NCBI GenBank assembly: GCA_026770615.1
Contig: MU631579.1
Location: 86,049 to 97,350, forward strand
DNA from: Pavlovales sp. CCMP2436
Lineage: Eukaryota > Haptophyta > Pavlovophyceae > Pavlovales
DNA: 11,302 bases
Reading direction: 5' to 3'
The first letter of the stretch is position 1. Each line of letters opens with the position of its first letter. The notes under the pieces are model-generated. The model was given only the letters and a program-made list of their open reading frames with translations, was not told where the DNA came from and did no database searches. This document shows positions 1-7,756 of the stretch, one piece after another. Made by a program: the position numbers and the translations under genes.

Positions 1-73
<73 letters not shown>
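1..73. repeat. 73-base homopolymer G run
   Basis: Every base from 1 to 73 is G, then the sequence changes abruptly to ordinary GC-rich sequence. On the minus strand it would continue the coding frame of the adjacent exon as poly-proline (CCC codons). A run this long is uncommon in real genomes and could be a low-quality contig end or a polymerase artefact (two-colour sequencers call no-signal as G). It could also be a genuine G-tract with quadruplex potential. The sequence alone does not decide. Confidence 0.95.
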
Positions 74-74
<1 letters not shown>

Positions 75-887
75 GGAGGACGCCAGTGGCCGCACCTGCG
101 CGTCGAGGCCCTCCCGCACTAGGTTGGCTGTTCGGACCGGCTTACTATTATTGTTATTATTATTATTATTATGATGATGATTATGATTAAGAAGATTCTT
201 GTAAGTATGATTAAAAAATAAAATAAAACCTGGGCATCTGCAGCGCGTCGGCAAAGAAACGGTGGGTCGAGTCCTTCAGCCGGAACGCCTCCTTGTCGCT
301 GCCCAGGCCGGTGGCGCGGTCAGAGTCGCGCCCGTGTTTGCGCTCTGGGTGGCGCATCGGCAGCATGGAGCCGCCTGTTTCCGCGCCCGAGAGGATATTA
401 TATCCTGTACCTACAGTAGTAGAACAAATCCGGCAAGCAAGGGAGGAGGGGAGTGGAGGGGGAGATAAGCTCAGATTACGACGAGGGGATGATGACGCTA
501 TCCGTGTGCTCAGGAACGGTCCTAGGCTAACGGTGTGTTGTTGCTGCACCACTGGGAGACTGGGAGACCTTTACGGGGCCGAACATTTTTATAGATATTT
601 ACACATAATGTTTCACAGTGTTGAGCGAAAGTGAGATCATAAGTGACAAGCAAACTCAGAGGCAGCCTAAGGCACTTAAAATTATGCACAAAATGCAGAC
701 AAAATATAGGTTAACTTTTATACACACCCTTGAATGTGAGTTTCTCCACGAGGAAGGCTCGCCGGACCTCCGTCATCGCCGCTTGCCGCTCCGCATGCAG
801 GGCCTCTTGCTGCAGGCGCGGCGACGGCCCAATGTTGGCAGCCTGCCGCCGCGTGAAGCCGCGGCCAAAGCGCGTCGAATGAGTGCC
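74..887 (-). CDS. Spliced unrecognised host protein, partial (three exons joined by phase)
   Basis: I do not recognise this protein. I propose exons 887-728, 404-230 and 144-74 (open into the G run). Exon 887 follows a strong acceptor (TTTCTTTTCTCAACAG). It reads RFGRGFTRRQAANIG and then MTEVRRAFLVEKLTFK, and can donate at 727/726 (G|GTGTGT) in phase 1. The exon at 404 follows GTACAG and continues in the required phase as GYNILSGAETGGSML, then GSDKEAFRLKDSTHRFFADA. It ends CCCAG|GTTTTA at 230. The last exon resumes after AATAG at 144 in the right phase as KPVRTANLVREGLDAQ. Introns are 323 and 85 bp. Third codon positions are mostly G or C. All phases agree, which is the main support. If the first donor is not used, the reading ends at a TAA at 711-713. 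The product is basic, with no signal peptide or membrane segment visible in this part. Confidence 0.6.
146..188. repeat. AAT/ATG microsatellite inside the 85-bp intron
   Basis: Interrupted ATT and ATG triplet repeats make up most of the proposed intron 145-229. AT-rich triplet microsatellites recur in the ankyrin-gene intron at the other end of the window, so this looks like a habit of introns in this genome. Confidence 0.85.
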
Positions 888-937
888 CTGTTGAGAAAAG
901 AAAGTTTATTCAGTTAAGAGGAGGATTATTGAGTCAC

Positions 938-1048
938 CCTGTCCGGCCGGCTAGAGACCCCTCGTTGGGAATCGTGGCCGGAAGAAGGAGATATCAGCCG
1001 CCCCCGTGAAGAGGGGCTGGTTCGGCGAGCTGCGCAAGCGCACATCAT
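938..1048 (-). CDS. Possible upstream exon of the 74-887 gene, or C-terminal tail of the 1056-1331 gene
   Basis: Two readings compete here. (a) An ATG at 1048-1046 opens 37 codons ending exactly at a G|GTGACT donor at 938/937. A 50-bp intron (888-937, branch-like CTTAACTGA, good pyrimidine tract) then joins in phase to the exon at 887. (b) The frame of the upstream gene resumes here as SSPNQPLFTGAADISFFRPR and ends at a TAG. It can be reached by a 48-bp intron, donor GA|GTGGCG after NS and acceptor TTGCGCAG, also in phase. Reading (b) has the higher G/C third-position content; reading (a) explains the good 50-bp intron. They use different frames, so at most one is the main product unless the region is alternatively spliced. 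Confidence 0.35.
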
Positions 1049-1055
1049 TCTAATT

Positions 1056-1331
1056 TTATTCCTGCTCTGGCCGCCACTCGGAGTTGCCGCCACCCTGGTA
1101 CTGCATTGCCTGCCACATAAGCGGCTGGCTCGCGCCCAGACCGAACGGCGTCGCCTCTGCCGCGCGCTTGAACGGGCGGGTGTACGACTCCATGACGAGC
1201 GTGCTCTTCTGCGACGGGTCGAAGACCGCGTAGGTCGAGTTGTTGAGCGAGTTGGTCGACTTGCCGGCCGCGGGCATGCCGGCCGCGGGCATGTCCTGGT
1301 AGTACATGGCGCTCCACCCTGCGAAGCGGGC
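1056..1331 (-). CDS. Unrecognised host protein, 3' exon, partial
   Basis: On the minus strand this frame reads ARFAGWSAMYYQDM, a twice-repeated MPAAG, then NSTYAVFDPSQKSTLVMESY, TRPFKRAAEATPFGLGASQP and LMWQAMQYQGGG, ending EWRPEQE-TAA at 1056-1058. Almost every codon ends in G or C, which is strong evidence of real coding sequence. The frame is open upstream of the first Met. A CAG at 1334-1332 could be an acceptor, but it lacks a clear pyrimidine tract, so the 5' limit is uncertain. An AATAAA hexamer overlaps the stop. It may instead splice before the stop into the following 100 bp. I recognise no domain; the sequence is soluble and rich in Ser, Ala, Gln and Gly. The LINE lies about 170 bp upstream and may have separated this exon from the rest of its gene. 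Confidence 0.55.
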   Translation of the reverse strand, partial: ARFAGWSAMYYQDMPAAGMPAAGKSTNSLNNSTYAVFDPSQKSTLVMESYTRPFKRAAEATPFGLGASQPLMWQAMQYQGGGNSEWRPEQE

Positions 1332-1500
1332 CTGCGCGTCGGGTTCCGAGCTTGCGAGGCACGAGCTGCAAGCTGTGAATCGATCTGCTAGTCAAGCTAC
1401 GGGCTGCGAGCTGCGGACTGCGAGCTGCGGCTGCGGATTGGCGCGCGTCTGCTCGGAGCTCGCTGGCGAAACAGACGATCTTTTTTTAAATAAAAAACGT
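1332..1500. other. Low-complexity junction between host exon and LINE
   Basis: This stretch has GCTGCGAGCTGCGGACTGCG-like imperfect repeats at about 1402-1437, then an A/T-rich patch (TTTTTTTAAATAAAAAA, about 1482-1498) just before the LINE terminal repeat. Weak similarity to the 5' extension of the 3' repeat (CAGACG at about 1472) suggests the element may begin somewhat before 1501. I see no gene here. Confidence 0.5.
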
Positions 1501-1688
1501 GGGAAATGCAGTGGAGGTCGGTCATCGCGCCAGTCGAGAGTCGTCGATTGTCGTGTGTCTGACCTGATCAGCGGTGGGGACAGTATCCGTGTGTCCGGGA
1601 TGGATCCCTGGATGTGAGTGGTTTTCAACGCTCAGGTCCAGTGCGAGCTTCCCGGGTCCGGACGTTTAACTAGATAACTTGCACACAC
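1501..1688 (+). repeat. 5' copy of the LINE terminal direct repeat (about 190 bp)
   Basis: It aligns over its whole length with 8591-8783, at roughly 80% identity by eye with small indels. Shared blocks include CAGTCGAGAGTCGTC, CTGATCAGCGGTGGGGAC, GTATCCGTGTG and GGACGTTTAAC. Similarity ends just before the N-terminal coding segment, so this is probably the 5' leader or promoter region of the element. It has no visible tRNA-type A/B boxes and no TG...CA ends typical of LTRs. Confidence 0.85.
1608..1641 (+). other. Hairpin in the 5' terminal repeat, supported by covariation
   Basis: The arms are 1608-1620 and 1629-1641 (13 bp, one G-G mismatch, two G-T pairs) and the loop is GTTTTCAA. The matching position in the 3' repeat (8705-8738) forms the same stem although its arms have changed. 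For example, stem position 6 is T-G here and T-A there, and position 9 is G-C here and G-T there. Confidence 0.6.
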
Positions 1689-1807
1689 CACCGCCCGGAA
1701 GCCGAAAACCAGCTTGCCGGAAAGGTTTCCTACTCGCCCACAGAAAAATCCTGCAACGCCAATGCATCAAAGTGGCTCGAACGAATCCCCGACCATATTA
1801 CTACTCC

Positions 1808-1940
1808 ATGAGAATAGGCGAAGCAAGTAATCCAGGACCGTATCAGGTGCTCTGCCCGAGCCGCGTCGAGCACCACTTGCTTGGCGCGATCAGCGTCAAT
1901 CGATCGGTGCTGTCCAAAAACACCCCGCAGGCGCAAGAAC

Positions 1941-1976
<36 letters not shown>

Positions 1977-2023
1977 CACTGCCAAAACCCCACAAAGCCA
2001 CATGGCTGCAACGCTCACTATAG
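1808..2023 (+). pseudogene. LINE N-terminal segment with GEASNPGP motif and poly-Asn
   Basis: From ATG 1808 the frame starts MRIGEASNPGPYQ and later runs into 11 consecutive Asn encoded by (AAC)n, then stops at 2023. The frame then has to move to reach the endonuclease reading that starts near 2002. The NPGP ending resembles the 2A ribosome-skipping core, and 2A-like peptides are known at the N-terminus of some trypanosome LINEs. Here the canonical D-(V/I)-E before x-NPGP is replaced by G-E-A, so skipping activity is doubtful. Nothing resembling an RNA-binding gag/ORF1 domain is visible upstream. The reading before ATG 1808 is open back to 1679, so the true start is uncertain. Confidence 0.6.
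1942..1976 (+). repeat. (AAC)n microsatellite in LINE coding sequence
   Basis: About eleven tandem CAA/AAC triplets encode poly-Asn in the N-terminal LINE frame. It is low complexity and prone to slippage, and may underlie the nearby frame change. Confidence 0.9.
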
Positions 2024-2220
2024 CAAGCGGCAACGTGGAATCTATAGTCAGTGAGATGAGGAGATCGAGAGCGATTGAATTGTCCACACGACAATCTACA
2101 AATAGCGCAGGTGATTACACAAAATCGGGTAGACACCCATACGATATAATGCTCTTACAGGACACCTCTTTGAAAAAGACCCTTATTTGCCCTACATACA
2201 TGAGTGAAGAATATATTGAC
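2002..2220 (+). pseudogene. LINE endonuclease, N-terminal half
   Basis: The frame reads LTIASGNVESIVSEMRRSRA and then YDIMLLQDTSLKK. These correspond to the first strand with the catalytic Asn (N in GNVESI) and the LQET-type strand of exonuclease-endonuclease-phosphatase LINE endonucleases, with Asp in place of the usual catalytic Glu. The reading stops at the TGA that begins the inverted-repeat insertion at 2221, right after CPTYMSEEYID. In an intact element this domain nicks target DNA to prime reverse transcription. Confidence 0.75.
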
Positions 2221-2365
2221 TGATAGGGATTCAAGCTGGCGTCTGACTGTTCTGAATGTTTTGCTGGTCTGAGCGCTGCGTCGTCCATTGCCTGCTGCGT
2301 GCCTTAGTCGGCTGCGCTGGCTAGAATATATGGTATCAGTCAGACGCCAGCTTGAATCCCTATCA
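2221..2365. mobile_element. 145-bp MITE-like insertion with perfect 29-bp terminal inverted repeats
   Basis: Positions 2221-2249 and 2337-2365 are exact reverse complements (TGATAGGGATTCAAGCTGGC at the left end). The 87-bp centre has no coding capacity. It interrupts the LINE endonuclease. If the TA at 2224-2225 and at 2361-2362 is a TA target duplication, removing 137 bp leaves a palindromic TGATATCA target and returns the two endonuclease halves to the same frame register, though stops at 2221 and 2370 would remain. TA duplication would suggest Tc1/mariner-type mobilisation. Perfect arms imply a fairly recent insertion into an older LINE. Confidence 0.8.
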
Positions 2366-2372
2366 TAAATAA

Positions 2373-3341
2373 GTATACCATGATCCGTCGCCGAAATCAG
2401 TAGGCAGAGGAGTGGCTATCGCAATAAGTAACTCCTTGGGAGCCAAACTTACAAACATTACATATGGCACGGACATTAACAAGATTGCCGCAGGCCGCTT
2501 AATAACCGGAGACCTTACATTCCAAACACAAAACGGAGAAATAAAGACCATAGAAATCACAAGCTTCCATGTCTCATGCGACAAGAAAGACAAACAACCT
2601 TTCCTAGACAGAGACGGCGTCGCCCGCATAGCAGGACCATACCTCCGAGCCCTATCCAACAGAGACGGCGTCGCCCGCATAGCAGGCGGGGACGACAATG
2701 GCATATGGGAACCAAATGAAAGGACACGTAAAGACGGCACACCCAGTTACAACAATAGCGAAGAGGCCAGCGCCTTTAGGACATGCATGGAAAGCTGCCC
2801 AGACTTGTTTAACCAGAAACCACCGGGGTCCTTCTGCCCAGAAACTCAGCCAACACACGAATACGCCCAAGGGAAGGCATGGAAAGGAAAGTCACGTATT
2901 GACTACCTTTTTATGAACGCACACCTAGAGGAATGTGTACGGCATACCTCTCCCCTGGAACAAATTTGCGTCCCTACTGTTACAACCGAAGAAAAGAAAG
3001 TCATAAGCGTCCACTACTGGGTCAAAGCCACTATCCAGCTCCAGGAGCTAGGCGACATTGTCCGGCCGATACAGAGAATACACCTCCTCCCACATCGCAT
3101 CAAAGTTAACTTGGCAAATCCCACTGACCGATTAGGAGCGGTCGAGCTAATTCACCCTGCACTGGAAGCTTGGTTTACTGCACTATCCCCGCAAATGCGA
3201 GGAGCATATATAGAAAGAGGAGTCCTTACGGAATTATCAGCTGCTAACGAATGGCAAGCGTGCTCGCTCACCTTGAAAGATGCATTAAACCAGAAGCAGG
3301 CCCACACGCACAAATGGATTCGTGGTACAGAAAAGCATTAA
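2373..3341 (+). pseudogene. LINE endonuclease, C-terminal half
   Basis: After a TAA at 2370 the frame reads YHDPSPKSVGRGVAIAISNS, then carries GDDN at 2688-2699 (the GDxN catalytic motif), SRIDYLF at 2892-2912 (catalytic Asp in the usual SRIDYI motif), and SVHYWV at 3006, where SDH is expected. The Asp of the Asp-His pair is thus replaced by Val while His is kept, which would damage catalysis. The frame then leads into an RT-upstream linker and stops at 3339. A 27-bp direct repeat (17-residue period) lies just before GDDN. Confidence 0.8.
2609..2686 (+). repeat. In-frame 27-bp direct repeat in the endonuclease
   Basis: CAGAGACGGCGTCGCCCGCA plus 7 more bases occurs identically at 2609-2635 and 2660-2686, 51 bp apart. 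Both copies encode RDGVARIAG, so the repeat adds 17 residues without shifting the frame. It lies immediately before the GDDN motif. Confidence 0.95.
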
Positions 3342-3418
3342 TCATCACAGGCATCAAAAACAAAAAACAATATCACCTGCAAGGCTGATGGGGTTTTAAT
3401 AATACATGCACAAAAAAG

Positions 3419-3619
3419 ATGGTCGATACCTTGAGGCAATTTTGTGTAATAGCGGACAAACAACAAGAGGTCCTGCCTTACCACCCAGGAGCGGTCTTAA
3501 AAAATGACGAACAGGACGACGAGACCACTCTTCAGCTGGCACGGGACCCGTATCGACCCACAATAGCATCCCTTAGAATGATGACCATCCCGCAATTAAA
3601 ACTCTACAATAGAACTTAG
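3419..3619 (+). pseudogene. LINE linker between endonuclease and RT, fragment
   Basis: After the stop at 3339 the reading moves to a different frame and reads VDTLRQFCVIADKQQEVLP, DDETTLQLARDPYRPT and ASLRMMTIPQLKLYN, ending at a TAG. Its position between endonuclease and RT fits the poorly conserved linker of LINE ORF2. No catalytic motif is visible. Positions 3342-3418 contain no clear reading and probably hold the frameshift. Confidence 0.5.
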
Positions 3620-3626
3620 AAAACGC

Positions 3627-4790
3627 ATGGCGATACGCTACGCCAAGTGCGAAGCAGCTCAAAAAGGAGCCAACAAAGCAGCGAATGACAGAACCCAAGA
3701 TGCAATCAACACAGGCCTATTTCGAGCCGCCACCAACAATGCGAGACAGCTCCTCTACCCACGATCCCTGCAGCAAGGGGTACACATGTTAAGACATCCG
3801 ATAACAAATAAAGTCACAACAAAGCCAAAAGAAGTTATCAGTTTAGCTACAGACTACACTCGAACATTACTAGGCAAAACCCCTCCCCTCTTGCCTACGG
3901 GCAAAGCATGGCAAGATCCAAGTGAATGGACTAACTTGACTAAACGCTAGACGGACGAAGAGACAACACATGTCCAAGCACTTGCTACTTCAAACGATCT
4001 CGTCCGCCTAATCGTTGCCGGCAAGGCACGAAGCGCTCCGGGACGAGATGGTGTACAATACCTAGCCCTAAAACTGCTGCTACAAGCCGATAACATTGAA
4101 AACCACATTGGTAAATTATACACTCTCCTAACAAACGTCCTCAACACTACGCTTAAAGAAACGACCCTACCAACCCAACTGGGTACATCAGAAATCGTCT
4201 ACTTCTACAGGAAAGGTGATCCCACAAAACTTGCAAACTACAGAGGCCTCGCACTCCAAAGCGTCATCTACAAATTACCCTTAGCCTTCATGGCGGGACA
4301 GCTACCAGGCGCCGCAGGCAGAATGCAGCTCCTATCCGAACAACAGCTTGCGGCAAGAAAAAATGGCAGAGCAGGAGACCACGTAGCAGTGATGGCTGCA
4401 GCCATAGCTGAAGCACTGGCAGCAGGACGAGAATTACACGTCATCACTTGCGACATCCAAAAGGCATTCGACGCAGTCCCACGATACGCCCTGTGGGAGG
4501 CAATGGAACGTCACAGCTACCCACCCAAGACGGTGCGACGCGTTCGCAGGCTCCAGACATGCACGGGGGCATATGTGCGAACAGACTACGGCAGATCAAA
4601 GCACCCGGTTCTCACTTCCATGGGGTGTAAGCAAGGCTGCCCGCTCAGCCCGATCACGTATTGCTTATTTATGAACATGCTTCACCGCCAGCTGGATAAG
4701 CAGTCAGGTGGCTACCAACCGATTCCACCGCCAGGCCACACACAGAAAGCCGTGCAACCCTTTAATACCAGGCATACATGGACAATTTAG
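3627..4790 (+). pseudogene. LINE reverse transcriptase, fingers and palm (motifs 1 to B)
   Basis: One frame runs 3627-4790 with a single internal TAG at 3948. It shows GKARSAPGRDGVQYLALKLL (RT 0/1 region), YRKGDPTKLANYRGLAL (the KKGDP...NYRPISL block, from 4206), DIQKAFDAV at 4452-4478 with the first catalytic Asp, and GCKQGCPLSPITYCLFMNM (motif B, from 4623). The frame is lost shortly before motif C, which appears in another frame at 4775. In an intact element this polymerase copies the element RNA at the nicked target. Confidence 0.9.
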
Positions 4791-5029
4791 CACTCTTTAC
4801 AGAAAATGCATGCACTGCACAGGCCATGATAGGAATAGCAGACCGCTCCCGGGCGGCCTACACCATGGAGTTCAACGCCAAGAAGTGCTTCACACCTCGA
4901 TACTACCTAAGTTGCCAGAGCACTGGGTACCCAAACCACCAGTTCAGACAGTCAGTGATGATCAAGGAAACCCCACCCAGAAAGCCTGCATCTGCCTACC
5001 ATCAAGGGATACAAACTCCCCACACATAG
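4772..5029 (+). pseudogene. LINE reverse transcriptase, motif C to thumb
   Basis: This is a shifted frame, immediately after a TAA at 4763. It reads AYMDNLALFTENA (motif C) and then YTMEFNAKKCFTPRYYL, the strand expected after the active site. The YxDD pair is Y-M-D-N: the second catalytic Asp is Asn, a disabling change. The frame becomes unlikely after about 4990, where the reading continues one base over. Confidence 0.8.
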
Positions 5030-5533
5030 AGGTGCCCCAGACGCCAAAGGACAAAACTTTTGAACACCTGTGACACTTCCTAACCACCAGCGGCAAGTGG
5101 CAGGCCCAGGAACGTAAACTCCTGATTCAGATAGCACTGGCCATGGGAAAGGTGCACCTTGCCTCGAGCAAAGGGGCATGCCACACCCATTGGGTAGCCA
5201 AGCTGTCCCACCACGACGTAGCGTCAATACTACCATACTATATGGGAGTATCAGACTTATCTGATAATTTCCTGTCCACGATGCTTAGAGCAATAGTAGA
5301 GGCCACGCGCCTTCGCTGCACAATAGGGCCCCATGTAGCAAGAGAACGCCTGTGCGGCCCCCCTGAACGCGATGGCCTAGGTCTGGTGGACCCGCGTGCC
5401 CAAAACGTGGGGGGAAAAGTATCAGCCATGCTGCGCCTTCTGAACTCACCCATGGAATCCGCAACGCACGCCCTCGCGGCACATGCACTGAGTATCGCCC
5501 AAAACGGACCCGCGAGACAAGCCAAGGCAAAAC
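4990..5533 (+). pseudogene. LINE RT thumb/connection region
   Basis: The reading in this frame includes a TGA at 5071, then HFLTTSGKWQAQERKLLIQI, ALAMGKVHLASSKGACHTHW, LCGPPERDGLGLVDPRAQNV and GGKVSAMLRLLNS. The GLGL(V/I)DP and QN pattern is typical of the region after the RT thumb in LINEs. The frame is open to 5643 but reads well only to about 5533, after which another frame takes over. Confidence 0.7.
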
Positions 5534-5793
5534 GATGCCCACCGCAAGAGGGCGATCAAAAGTCTTTCCGAAGCACCTCTGGGGGAAGAAAAATGGGACA
5601 TATTCGAGAAGTATGCATGCCTGCAGACAACACCTATGGGTGAGCTCGCCCCTGTCCTACTATGGCTAGCCCTAGGCGCCACCCGCCGTGTAAACCCCAA
5701 AGTGGCTTCGGTCACCCTAGCATCAATGAGCGCCTGTCATGTACTAAACTTGTCAAAACTGCGCACCTATGCCCCCACTTTAAGTGACACACG
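5534..5793 (+). pseudogene. LINE connection region, continued in shifted frame
   Basis: The frame reads DAHRKRAIKSLSEAPLGEEK, WDIFEKYACLQTTPMGELAP, VLLWLALGATRR, then SACHVLNLSKLRTYAPTLSD. The last stretch is repeated in variant form (SACRELNLAKLR, APNLSVTDRR) after the internal repeat at 5794-5879. No catalytic motif is expected here. Confidence 0.6.
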
Positions 5794-5950
5794 AAGGTGG
5801 GCCGCACTCGCAGACGGTGCCGCATTTTCAGACAACGCAAGGGAGAGCAGTGGAGGTCGGTCAGCGCGCCAGTCGAGAGTGCCTGTAGAGAACTAAACTT
5901 GGCAAAACTGCGTATCGCAAGCAATGCCCCCAACTTAAGTGTCACAGACA
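5728..5950 (+). repeat. Imperfect duplication of LINE coding sequence flanking the internal repeat
   Basis: The left copy 5728-5793 (GAGCGCCTGT...ACTAAACTTG...AAGTGACACACG) and the right copy 5877-5950 (GAGTGCCTGT...ACTAAACTTGG...AAGTGTCACAGACA) are clearly related. They differ by several substitutions and a 6-bp indel. They bracket the 86-bp repeat. Too long and too diverged to be an ordinary target-site duplication. Confidence 0.8.
5794..5879 (+). repeat. Internal 86-bp copy of the LINE 3' terminal repeat
   Basis: It aligns without gaps to 8545-8630 with 79 of 86 identical positions, from AAGGTGGGCCGCA to CAGTCGAGAG. The second part (AGCAGTGGAGGTCGGTCA) also matches the 5' repeat at 1509-1523. 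It lies in the same orientation as both terminal copies and breaks the LINE reading frame. Confidence 0.9.
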
Positions 5951-6501
5951 GACGATTGACAGCCATAGGTGCAGCCGAAGAAGACATATTAAGGACATGC
6001 GGCAGCGCTATAAGGGACATGCTTATTGCTCTTCAAAATGCCCTACCGATGCATGCAAACACGGCTGCGGTAGCAAAAGCAGCCAAGATCCTGTTCACAC
6101 AGGAATATAGGCCAAGATTTAGGCGATTAAAACACCTGGAGCAGCTGGAAATATTACGGGAAATCCTGCCAGCACTCACGTCGGCATTATGCGGACCTAT
6201 GTTCTTCCGGTTCGTCACACGCCAAACAACACGCATACATGCACTCAGACACCAACAACCGACAGCGGAGAAACCACAATTGCGCACCCCACATGTCGGG
6301 GTCGACGGTTCATTTATCAAACCTGATGGAAACGGCGAGGCTCGAGCAGCCGGTGCGGCGTGCTTTTACGTACCCCATCACACCACATCCGCGGCAAGAC
6401 ACATGCCCCAGAGGCACATATCCTCACGTGCACATTCTCAGGCGATCAAACGGTTGTCAACGCAGAATGCAATGCGGTCACACTGGCCTTACAAGCACTG
6501 A
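5890..6501 (+). pseudogene. LINE connection region and start of RNase H
   Basis: The frame resumes as ELNLAKLRIASNAPNLSVTD and continues with DILRTCGSAIRDMLIALQNA, HLEQLEILREILPALTSALC and HVGVDGSFIKPDGNGEARAA (VDGS at 6301-6312). VDGS followed by GAACFYV is the first RNase H strand with its catalytic Asp. The frame is lost soon after, and the remaining RNase H motifs lie in the frame covering 6381-7517. Confidence 0.75.
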
Positions 6502-7517
6502 CTCACGAGCAAGAGCTATTCATCGGATGGGACCATGACACAGGCGTAAAACGCCTAGACTGGCACAAACGGCACCTAGACCGCAACCCCCTACCACACG
6601 GGATAAGAGATCCCACGAGCTATGATGCAAACCCTCACTTCTACCGCCTACTCAGCCTCAAACAACGTGACGAGGCGAACGGATGCTACAGGAACGCGAC
6701 TCACACGGCGGATCATACCAAATCGAATGATGAAGTAGCTAGAATTTTACATACCCCGGGAGCGGTACGTCACGATGACGCCTCGAGAGCTAAAATAGTG
6801 ACAGCAGAGGCGCTAAAGAAAGTGACCCGGCTCTTTATCTCCACACGAGGCGACAACTGGCGCAGCTAGGCTGATTTGCCTCCCTACCTCCAACCCCCGG
6901 CTGTCATAGAGTTCGTGCAGAACGCATTGAGCGACTGGGGCTCAAAGGCAGTATCAGTACACAGAGAAGCCGCCACAGTACAGCTCACAAAAAACACGCT
7001 CACGGCTCATTGCTGGGCAATAGCGGCCACTGCGACAGGAAACATCATCACATCCGACCAACGAGCAGCACGCCATGCGCTAATAGACAGAGTTGCGAGG
7101 GATCGCCTAGAGAAAAGAGGCCCCGTCAAACATGCCCCCGGCATAGGTAGAATGGCCAATGTAGAAGCCATGTGGTCAAAAGAAAGCACGACGGCTCTGC
7201 GCCTCTCACGAGTTAGAAGCCAATAGCGACCCACGGAAAAGTACACCAAACACATGGCCAGATTGATGCTCGGATCATACCGCCACAATGCCGAGTGGGC
7301 AGCAAAATTTCTGGCGATGGCCACCACTACAATTACCATTGACGGAAAGTCCGAAATAATGGGCCTCACCTGCCCTCTATGCAAAGCACTCAACTCACAA
7401 GACACAAAGCATCTCTTACACCACGAGTGCTCGTCAACGGATAGCACCGCCACGACCTCTACTGCTCCTTCTGCAAGGAAGTGTCCCCGCGCCTGGGACC
7501 CGCCAGAACAAAATTAG
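6381..7517 (+). pseudogene. LINE RNase H (rest) and zinc-binding C-terminal region
   Basis: One frame, with TAG stops at 6867 and 7224, reads VVNAECNAVTLALQALTHEQ (RNase H helix with catalytic Glu), ELFIGWDHDTGVK (third acidic strand) and NATHTADHTKSNDEVARI (the His...Asn-x-x-Asp-like end, with Asp apparently lost). It then passes a non-catalytic region (VARDRLEKRGP, YTKHMARLMLGSYRHNAEWA) to a zinc-type cluster CPLC-x9-H-x5-C at 7371-7430. That CxxC/H/C arrangement is typical of LINE ORF2 C-termini. RNase H would remove element RNA after first-strand synthesis. Confidence 0.75.
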
Positions 7518-7756
7518 TGGCGACACACATGATATCTCGGCCGGACTATTTCACCGGAAGGGTAGGATTAAGTGTTAAAGAAGAGCTCAGAAAGAAGGAC
7601 GTGACACCGGTGACGCACCCAAGCCCGGCGACTTACACTACACTCTCCTACGCCATAGCCTCAGAATGCACAAATCACGCGAAGCGGCAATCGAAGCATC
7701 AGCGGCGTCAACCAATGACAATATATCTTTATACGACGCGTATAAATTTAAGGTAG
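7445..7756 (+). pseudogene. LINE C-terminal region with a second CxxC, shifted frame
   Basis: Following the first cysteine cluster, the reading moves frame and gives HRHDLYCSFCKEVSPRLGPA (second CxxC at about 7463-7474), MISRPDYFTGRVGLSVKEEL and THPSPATYTTLSYAIASECT. CxxC pairs on both sides of the frame change suggest one zinc-ribbon-like module before mutation. It ends at a TAG at 7754-7756. Confidence 0.6.

Noticed and set aside
1501..1688. Hammerhead or delta-like self-cleaving ribozyme in the terminal repeat
   Set aside because: CTGATCAG resembles the hammerhead CUGAUGA, but the GAAA and the required stems are absent, and no delta-type nested pseudoknot was found by eye.
1501..1688. tRNA- or snRNA-derived SINE
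   Set aside because: No B box, and only short, unconvincing resemblance to U2/U4 snRNA.
1942..1976. Functional poly-Asn domain
   Set aside because: A simple (AAC)n microsatellite in a decayed reading frame.
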